NCBI GenBank assembly: GCA_009785765.1 | Contig: WQVP01000006.1 | Span: 1-10,412, forward strand | DNA: 10,412 nucleotides | DNA from: Alphaproteobacteria bacterium | Lineage (GTDB): Bacteria > Pseudomonadota > Alphaproteobacteria > Rs-D84 | Direction: 5' to 3' | Part shown: piece after piece, positions 6,392 to 10,412 of the stretch | How the letters are laid out: each line of letters opens with the position of its first letter | How positions within the stretch are numbered: the first letter of the stretch is position 1 | The notes under the pieces: model-generated | The model's database searches: none | What the model was told of the DNA's origin: nothing | What the model saw: the letters and a program-made list of their open reading frames with translations, nothing else | Position numbers and translations under genes: made by a program

Positions 6392-6997
6392 TTACGGCCT
6401 TTTGATAATAGGGGATATTTCGTTAAAAAACTTTTTTTCCAAAGATTGTGCGGCTCGCTCATATTTTTCATAAAGGGCTGCGATTCTTTTAATTTTGTCC
6501 AAAGGCCTTCTTATTAATTGTACATCGGTGTTAATAGTTTCGTATTTAACATCTCCGTCTGGGCCTCTGACCTGGGTGCCCCACCAACCAAACGGTTCTT
6601 TATCAGTCATCTTTCCGTACAGCTCAAAAACAAACACTGTATCGCCGGAAACAATTCCATAATTTGCCGTGTGCTGTGCGCCATAAAAACCATCCAGCTT
6701 TTGTTCACGCATTGTATCGTCCCACTCCCCGGATTCGTTAAAGGTAAAGCCTGTGTCGCCGACGCCTGCGACTTTGAATTCTTGGCGCCAGACAAAGGCA
6801 AAGTGCACTTCTTCGGGACGTGCGCAACGCAATGTATGTTTTCGGCCAAATTGATATTTGTTAAGCGCAACACCAATCCATTTATTGCCTCTTTTACCAA
6901 CAGGCGGTGCATCAACATTATTAATCGCATGCGCCTCAAACGCACGGAGAAGTGCTTTTTTGGTTATGCGATTTTTTTCTTTTTTTGGCTTTGGCAT
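6392..6997 (-). CDS. Soluble aromatic-rich protein, 201 aa (hypothetical)
   Basis: Not recognised. The N-terminus is strongly basic (MPKPKKEKNRITKK) and has no signal peptide. Residues about 38-165 are rich in Trp, Tyr, Phe and Gly with alternating patterns typical of a beta-sandwich or barrel (KWIGVALNKYQFG, VHFAFVWRQEFKVAGVG, GDTVFVFELYGK, PFGWWGTQVRG). The last 40 residues form a charged helix (KIKRIAALYEKYERAAQSLE). One Cys (58). The gene begins 8 nt after the lipoprotein stop without a strong Shine-Dalgarno sequence but with the TAAAAATG start context; its stop is two bases from the kinase-like start. Tight packing implies joint expression, and the protein might be a substrate or binding partner of the kinase-like product. 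Confidence 0.83.
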   Translation of the reverse strand: MPKPKKEKNRITKKALLRAFEAHAINNVDAPPVGKRGNKWIGVALNKYQFGRKHTLRCARPEEVHFAFVWRQEFKVAGVGDTGFTFNESGEWDDTMREQKLDGFYGAQHTANYGIVSGDTVFVFELYGKMTDKEPFGWWGTQVRGPDGDVKYETINTDVQLIRRPLDKIKRIAALYEKYERAAQSLEKKFFNEISPIIKRP

Positions 6998-7005
6998 TTT
7001 TATAT

Positions 7006-7812
7006 TTACTTATTGTTCGTTAATAGTTTTGTGCAAACGCTTGTGGGTGCGCTGAATATTTTCTGCTGGGCGTCTATAATTTCGCACAAACATTCCAATT
7101 TTATCCCAAGACGTCTTATCTCGTCCTCTGTTCTTTGATTGCCTGAATTTGGCACCTGTCCCATTTCTGTGCGCAATCTGTTCATATCTTTAATAATATT
7201 AAAATATTCGTTATAAAGATTAACCATATTGCACGCAAATTCAAACGCATGAATCGCATGCAGCCAATCCGCATTATTTTCCACCAGATTCCGCCATATC
7301 ATAAAGTCTTGGATGCGCCTGGACACATCTGGATGCATGGTGCGGCCTTCGCATTCAAAGCCACGAAACTCTACATAACGCCAACGCATTCCGCCGTGCA
7401 CAGTTGCGCCACCCGGAAATCCGATTAGCTCAAATCGCAAATTCGGTATGGCAAAAAACTCTCCACGGAATTGAACGCCTGTGTACCAGCCTTGTAACCC
7501 AAACGAATTAAACTCTTCTGGTGCAAATACTTGGCCGTTGCTCCAAAATATTTTTTCAAGACCTGCAAAATCAATCCTGTGGCATCCGCCGCCCGCCAAA
7601 ACAACCGCTGGCCGCACGCCAAGCGATGGCAAATGATGTGTTGTAAAATCGTTGCTGTTTTGTATAAATTTTCCGGACAGTTCAAAGAATCTTGACCGCT
7701 TTTGATTATACTCTTCTTGTTTTGCCCGCATTTCATAATCATCTTTTGAGCACGCCGCCAAAAGTACGGTAAACATCATTATAACAAAATATTTTGACAT
7801 TTTGTTGGGCAT
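7006..7812 (-). CDS. Lipoprotein, 268 aa (hypothetical)
   Basis: The N-terminus is a lipoprotein signal peptide with lipobox LAAC. Cys21 would be lipidated and cleavage occurs before it, followed by SKDD. Ser at +2 usually favours outer-membrane targeting in proteobacteria. After a charged helical stretch (about 23-52), the centre (about 65-150) is glycine- and aromatic-rich and probably beta (VVLAGGGCHRIDF, GWYTGVQFRGEFF, LRFELIGFPGGATVHGG, WRYVEFRGFECEG), and the C-terminal 110 residues are helical. Further Cys occur at about 77, 154, 193, 242, 244 and 262, so disulphides are possible. Start 7812 is favoured by GGAGG upstream; Met5 is an alternative that keeps the signal. It starts two bases after the previous stop. 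No family recognised. Confidence 0.85.
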   Translation of the reverse strand: MPNKMSKYFVIMMFTVLLAACSKDDYEMRAKQEEYNQKRSRFFELSGKFIQNSNDFTTHHLPSLGVRPAVVLAGGGCHRIDFAGLEKIFWSNGQVFAPEEFNSFGLQGWYTGVQFRGEFFAIPNLRFELIGFPGGATVHGGMRWRYVEFRGFECEGRTMHPDVSRRIQDFMIWRNLVENNADWLHAIHAFEFACNMVNLYNEYFNIIKDMNRLRTEMGQVPNSGNQRTEDEIRRLGIKLECLCEIIDAQQKIFSAPTSVCTKLLTNNK

Positions 7813-7814
7813 TT

Positions 7815-8156
7815 TTATCGGCCTCCATCACGAAGATATTCCCAAAGGTTTCTTGTTTGCTCTATTAATTGCTTGTTAACAGTCATGCCCTCAATACAGT
7901 CTTTAAAATCATTTCTTGTCTTCATGTTTTCCACACAGGCCGTTAAAACATCAACCCATTTATCCAACCGGCGAAGCACAATATTTGGATCAACTGTTGT
8001 CTGATGCGGCAGTGCGGGATCTCCGACAATGGCGATATTTTTATTCCAAAGCGGGTTTTTAACATTTTGAAGTTGGCCCATTTTAATGCCCAATTGTCCG
8101 AAAAGACGACTTATATCCCTGTCTGATAATCTTGATGGATTGAACCCTGTTGACAT
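7815..8156 (-). CDS. Small helical protein, 113 aa (hypothetical), first gene of the unit
   Basis: Not recognised. The start at 8156 (MSTGFNPSRL) is chosen over an in-frame Met 41 codons upstream because a strong promoter (8213-8186) lies inside that longer reading frame and a good ribosome site (AAAGGA, about 8 nt away) precedes 8156. The product has no signal or membrane segment. It reads as helix (SDRDISRLFGQLG), a short loop with IAIVGDP (41-47), then two longer helices (about 55-80 and 92-110) with Cys at 74 and 87. The gene's end carries GGAGG, which serves the lipoprotein start two bases after the stop. As promoter-proximal gene under a palindrome it could be a regulator, but no helix-turn-helix motif is convincing. 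Confidence 0.8.
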   Translation of the reverse strand: MSTGFNPSRLSDRDISRLFGQLGIKMGQLQNVKNPLWNKNIAIVGDPALPHQTTVDPNIVLRRLDKWVDVLTACVENMKTRNDFKDCIEGMTVNKQLIEQTRNLWEYLRDGGR

Positions 8157-8171
8157 TTTTACATCCTTTTT

Positions 8172-8193
8172 TGTATTATGAACACATAATACA
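8172..8193. promoter_or_regulatory. Perfect 9-bp palindrome over the -10 box (operator or 5' hairpin)
   Basis: TGTATTATG (8172-8180) and CATAATACA (8185-8193) are exact inverse complements around a 4-nt centre. The palindrome covers the -10 box (8191-8186) and the likely transcription start near 8179-8180. A dimeric repressor bound here would block the promoter. Alternatively the part within the transcript could fold, but most of the upstream arm lies before the start site, so a DNA operator is the better reading. The symmetry is seen; the function is inferred. Confidence 0.55.
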
Positions 8194-8213
8194 CCGTCAG
8201 ACCAATTTGTCAA
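8186..8213 (-). promoter_or_regulatory. Strong sigma-70-type promoter of the six-gene unit
   Basis: On the minus strand, a perfect TTGACA (8213-8208), a 16-bp spacer and TATTAT (8191-8186) are placed 30 bp before the start codon at 8156. The leader (about 23 nt) contains AAAAAAGGA as ribosome site. It is the best promoter match in the window and separates this unit from folD. Confidence 0.8.
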
Positions 8214-8242
8214 GCTAATAACAAACAAACAATTACTATAAA

Positions 8243-8310
8243 CGACCGAAAGACATTCTTGCAATCTGGAACAAGCCAACTGATTACTGATTATTGATTA
8301 CTGATTACTA
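8243..8310 (-). repeat. Dispersed 68-nt repeat, copy 2, at the 3' end of folD
   Basis: Gapless partner of 980-1047. Here only one heptad arm is present (units GATTACT and GATTATT, 8278-8310); no complementary arm is found between 8194 and 8242, so it does not form the long terminator-like hairpin seen in copy 1. The array overlaps the last codons of folD, encoding the terminal residues V-I-S-N-Q and the stop. The core stem (8258-8261 with 8272-8275) keeps pairing. Confidence 0.75.
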
Positions 8311-9103
8311 GATTGTCCAACAAACTGATAATCGTCATAGGCCCCACGCCGCCCGGCACAGGCGTATATGCGGCAGCTTTTTTATAACAATCTGGATGCA
8401 CATCGCCAAAAGTTCCGGCATCTATTAATACGACGCCATCTTTTATATCGTCCGGTTTTATAAGGTTTTTGATGCCGGCGGCACTTATGATTAAATCCGC
8501 ACTTTGCATAATTTCCCTGGGGTTTTCGGTTTTTGTATGAATGACCGAAACATCTGCGCCATGCGCTCGCAACATCTCTTTGGCCGGTGCACCAACCGTC
8601 ATACCACGTCCAACAACTATGACGTTTTTGCCTTGCAACGGGATCTTTCCTGCCCCCTTGGGGGCGGGTGCCGGCTTTGCCGGCGGGTGGGGGTTATAAT
8701 AATTTTCCAAAATAATCTCTATACCACGCACCGTTGCAGGCATAAATTTTGATGCGGGATTCAGACCATCAATATCTTTGTCTGGACAAACCGCGGCACA
8801 AATTTTCCGCGCGCACATATGATTTGGCAAAGGCAATTGCACCATAACTCCGTGCACATTTTTATCACCGTTCATGCGATTAACAACTTCCAAAACTTCG
8901 GATTCTGGCACATTTTCATCAATCTTTATAATATCGCACACAACACCAATTTCCGCCGCACGCTTTTGTTTTGCGCTTACATACCGAACGCTTCGCACGT
9001 CTTCGCCGACCAAGATTATCGCCATGCGCAAATTACGGCCGGTGGCACGCACACGCAAATCCACCGCCATTTTATCCGATAAAGTTGTGCCACATAGAAT
9101 CAT
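8291..9103 (-). CDS. folD: Bifunctional methylenetetrahydrofolate dehydrogenase/cyclohydrolase FolD
   Basis: FolD interconverts 5,10-methylene-THF, 5,10-methenyl-THF and 10-formyl-THF in the cytosol, using NADP. The 270-aa product carries the catalytic motif Y41-VSA-K45, Gln89 in VQLPLP and D112 in DKDIDGL; these line up with E. coli Tyr50, Lys54, Gln98 and Asp121 at a constant offset of nine. The Rossmann motif is GRGMTVG (165-171), where most members have GRS. The C-terminal PVPGGVGPMT (248-257) is present. Two oddities: residues about 137-155 (NPHPPAKPAPAPKGAGKIP) are an insert encoded by GC-rich palindromic DNA, and the protein stops soon after LLDNL, with VISNQ and the stop supplied by a repeat element, so the tail looks shorter than usual. 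No Shine-Dalgarno sequence precedes the ATG. Enzyme identity is secure. Confidence 0.97.
   Translation of the reverse strand: MILCGTTLSDKMAVDLRVRATGRNLRMAIILVGEDVRSVRYVSAKQKRAAEIGVVCDIIKIDENVPESEVLEVVNRMNGDKNVHGVMVQLPLPNHMCARKICAAVCPDKDIDGLNPASKFMPATVRGIEIILENYYNPHPPAKPAPAPKGAGKIPLQGKNVIVVGRGMTVGAPAKEMLRAHGADVSVIHTKTENPREIMQSADLIISAAGIKNLIKPDDIKDGVVLIDAGTFGDVHPDCYKKAAAYTPVPGGVGPMTIISLLDNLVISNQ
8648..8697 (-). repeat. GC-rich palindromic insert inside folD
   Basis: This segment holds two perfect hairpins, GCCCCC-TT-GGGGGC (8652-8665) and GCCGGC-TTT-GCCGGC (8670-8684), in a stretch far richer in G+C than the rest of folD. It translates in frame as a Pro/Ala/Lys-rich loop (about residues 137-154) between the catalytic and NADP-binding parts, where other FolD proteins have only a few residues. 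It resembles in behaviour, not in sequence, the palindromic elements known to insert in frame in Rickettsia genes. Confidence 0.7.
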
Positions 9104-9109
9104 TTGATA

Positions 9110-9118
9110 ATTATATCA
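9110..9118 (-). promoter_or_regulatory. Extended -10 promoter of folD, leaderless arrangement
   Basis: TGATATAAT on the minus strand (9118-9110) is an exact extended -10 box. Only six bases (TATCAA) separate it from the folD ATG, so the expected start of transcription is at or next to the A of ATG. The -35 region is weak (GAATTA), in keeping with an extended -10 promoter. No ribosome site is present. Confidence 0.6.
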
Positions 9119-9121
9119 CAA

Positions 9122-9152
9122 TTGTTAATTCTTAATTCTTAATTTTTAATTT
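9122..9152. repeat. Heptad array (type TTAATTC) upstream of folD
   Basis: About three to four tandem copies of a 7-nt unit (TTAATTC, decaying to TTAATTT) fill the space between the rRNA terminator and the folD promoter. It is a single arm without a complementary partner. It is related in form (ATT every seven bases) to the arrays at 459-567, 941-1047, 3282-3344 and 8278-8310. Confidence 0.6.
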
Positions 9153-9180
9153 AAAAAAAAGTCCCCGATAAATCGGGGAT
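9153..9180 (-). terminator. Rho-independent terminator of the rRNA operon
   Basis: The stem TCCCCGAT/ATCGGGGA (9162-9169 and 9172-9179) has a two-base loop in the DNA alignment and is followed on the minus strand by eight T (9160-9153). It lies about 85 bp past the 5S rRNA and before the folD promoter, so it separates the rRNA operon from folD. No tRNA gene is present between 5S and this terminator. Confidence 0.85.
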
Positions 9181-9183
9181 AAA

Positions 9184-9227
9184 AGGTGTCGGGCAAGCCC
9201 GACATAGGTGTCTGGCGAACCAGACAT
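9184..9227 (-). repeat. Two tandem 22-nt hairpin units after 5S rRNA
   Basis: Units 9184-9205 and 9206-9227 are directly adjacent and match at 18 of 22 positions. Each folds into a perfect stem. On the minus strand, upstream TGTCTGG-TTCG-CCAGACA (9226-9209) is followed by TGTCGGG-CTTG-CCCGACA (9204-9187), capped by UUCG and CUUG tetraloops. One stem pair changes from T-A to G-C between units with both sides altered, so the fold is conserved rather than the sequence. They lie in the trailer of the rRNA transcript, directly before the terminator. Confidence 0.8.
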
Positions 9228-9253
9228 ATATATTGTATTGGTTTTTGTGCCTG

Positions 9254-9391
9254 AATTGGATTCATACTGGCGACGACCTACTCTTCCGGGCCATAAGACC
9301 AAGTACCATCGGCGATACGGGGTTTCCCTGTCTAGTTCGGGATGGAATAGAGGGTTTCTCCCGCTCCATAATCACCAGAATGAATCCAATT
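9254..9391 (-). repeat. 12-bp inverted repeat bracketing 5S rRNA (processing stem)
   Basis: AATTGGATTCAT (9254-9265) and ATGAATCCAATT (9380-9391) are exact inverse complements that directly extend the terminal helix of 5S rRNA. In the precursor they form a long helix of the kind cut by double-strand-specific RNase and then trimmed. The symmetry is seen; the processing role follows from what is known of 5S maturation. Confidence 0.8.
9266..9380 (-). rRNA. rrf: 5S ribosomal RNA
   Basis: Read on the minus strand, the sequence begins TTCTGGTGATTATGG and ends GTCGTCGCCAGTA, with the terminal helix CTGG/CCAG. Conserved 5S elements are in the right order: CCCGAAC in the loop A/B region, GATGGTACT, and GAGTAGGTCG near the 3' end. 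About 115 nt, normal size. The ends are estimated to within a few bases from the helix. It follows 23S by about 100 nt, as usual in bacterial rRNA operons. Confidence 0.93.
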
Positions 9392-9479
9392 TGCAACATC
9401 GTAATAATCTCAAAGTTATCTGAATCTTCTTATAAACAAACTCTTCAAGCATTCTTGTTAAAATAAACAAGTGATAAAA
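9392..9479 (-). other. 23S-5S internal spacer
   Basis: An AT-rich spacer without a tRNA. It contains one small inverted repeat CTTGTT/AACAAG (9454-9459 and 9466-9471) just outside the 23S 3' end. That could be part of the trailer trimmed during 23S maturation. The strand complementary to the 23S 5' flank is outside the window, so the processing helix cannot be checked. Confidence 0.6.

Positions 9480-10412
<933 letters not shown>

Noticed and set aside
6518..7138. 206-codon plus-strand frame opposite the 201-aa gene
   Set aside because: It is the antisense shadow of a gene with tight operon junctions on the minus strand; its product has no recognisable domain and the start has no ribosome site.
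8157..8279. Upstream extension of the 113-aa gene by 41 codons
   Set aside because: The extension contains the -35, -10 and palindrome of a strong promoter and part of the dispersed repeat; the ribosome site fits the start at 8156.
9104..9250. tRNA gene downstream of 5S
   Set aside because: The hairpins there are simple two-arm stems; no acceptor, anticodon or T-loop pattern can be found.
9208..9466. Plus-strand open frames across 5S and its flanks
   Set aside because: They read through the antisense of 5S rRNA and its processing stem and have no ribosome site.

Overview
The window looks like chromosomal DNA from a bacterium with fairly AT-rich spacers, most likely an alphaproteobacterium. 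The L27, L21, FolD, class A penicillin-binding protein and rRNA sequences all read as proteobacterial, and L27 has no cleavable N-terminal extension of the Firmicutes type. The many unrecognised envelope-type genes and the repeat-loaded spacers suggest a poorly sampled, possibly host-associated lineage, but that placement is inference. Every supported gene lies on the minus strand, so the biology reads from base 10412 down to base 1.

Reading in gene direction: the 3' third of a 23S rRNA (to about 9480), a short spacer, 5S rRNA (about 9380 to 9266) inside a 12-bp processing helix, two tandem hairpins and a rho-independent terminator (9227 to 9153). folD follows (9103 to 8291), apparently leaderless, with a GC-rich palindromic insert in frame. 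A strong promoter at 8213-8186, overlapped by a perfect palindrome, then starts a tight run of six genes (8156 to 4599). None of the six is recognised as a named family: a small helical protein, a lipoprotein, a soluble aromatic-rich protein, a divergent protein-kinase-fold protein, a four-cysteine protein and an exported Arg-rich protein. A second promoter (4580-4553) starts a two-gene unit (4525 to 3370) of single-pass membrane proteins, one with a cysteine cluster and one with a coiled coil, closed by a terminator. Then come a PBP1A-type peptidoglycan synthase (about 3246 to 1045), rplU (869 to 564), rpmA (434 to 171), a terminator, and a possible 32-codon ORF at the window edge.

The two uncharacterised units probably form an envelope-linked system: they contain a lipoprotein, an exported protein, two inner-membrane proteins and a kinase-like cytoplasmic protein, directly upstream of a cell-wall synthase. 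This is inferred from layout only.

The spacers carry a second layer of structure. Tandem 7-nt repeats of general form ATTNNNN occur in five spacers. In three of them they fold into long hairpins ending in CTTT or a longer T tract. Three genes (rplU, the PBP gene, folD) have their stop codon at or inside the first repeat. Two of these spacers share a 68-nt dispersed element whose 11 differences are all transitions.
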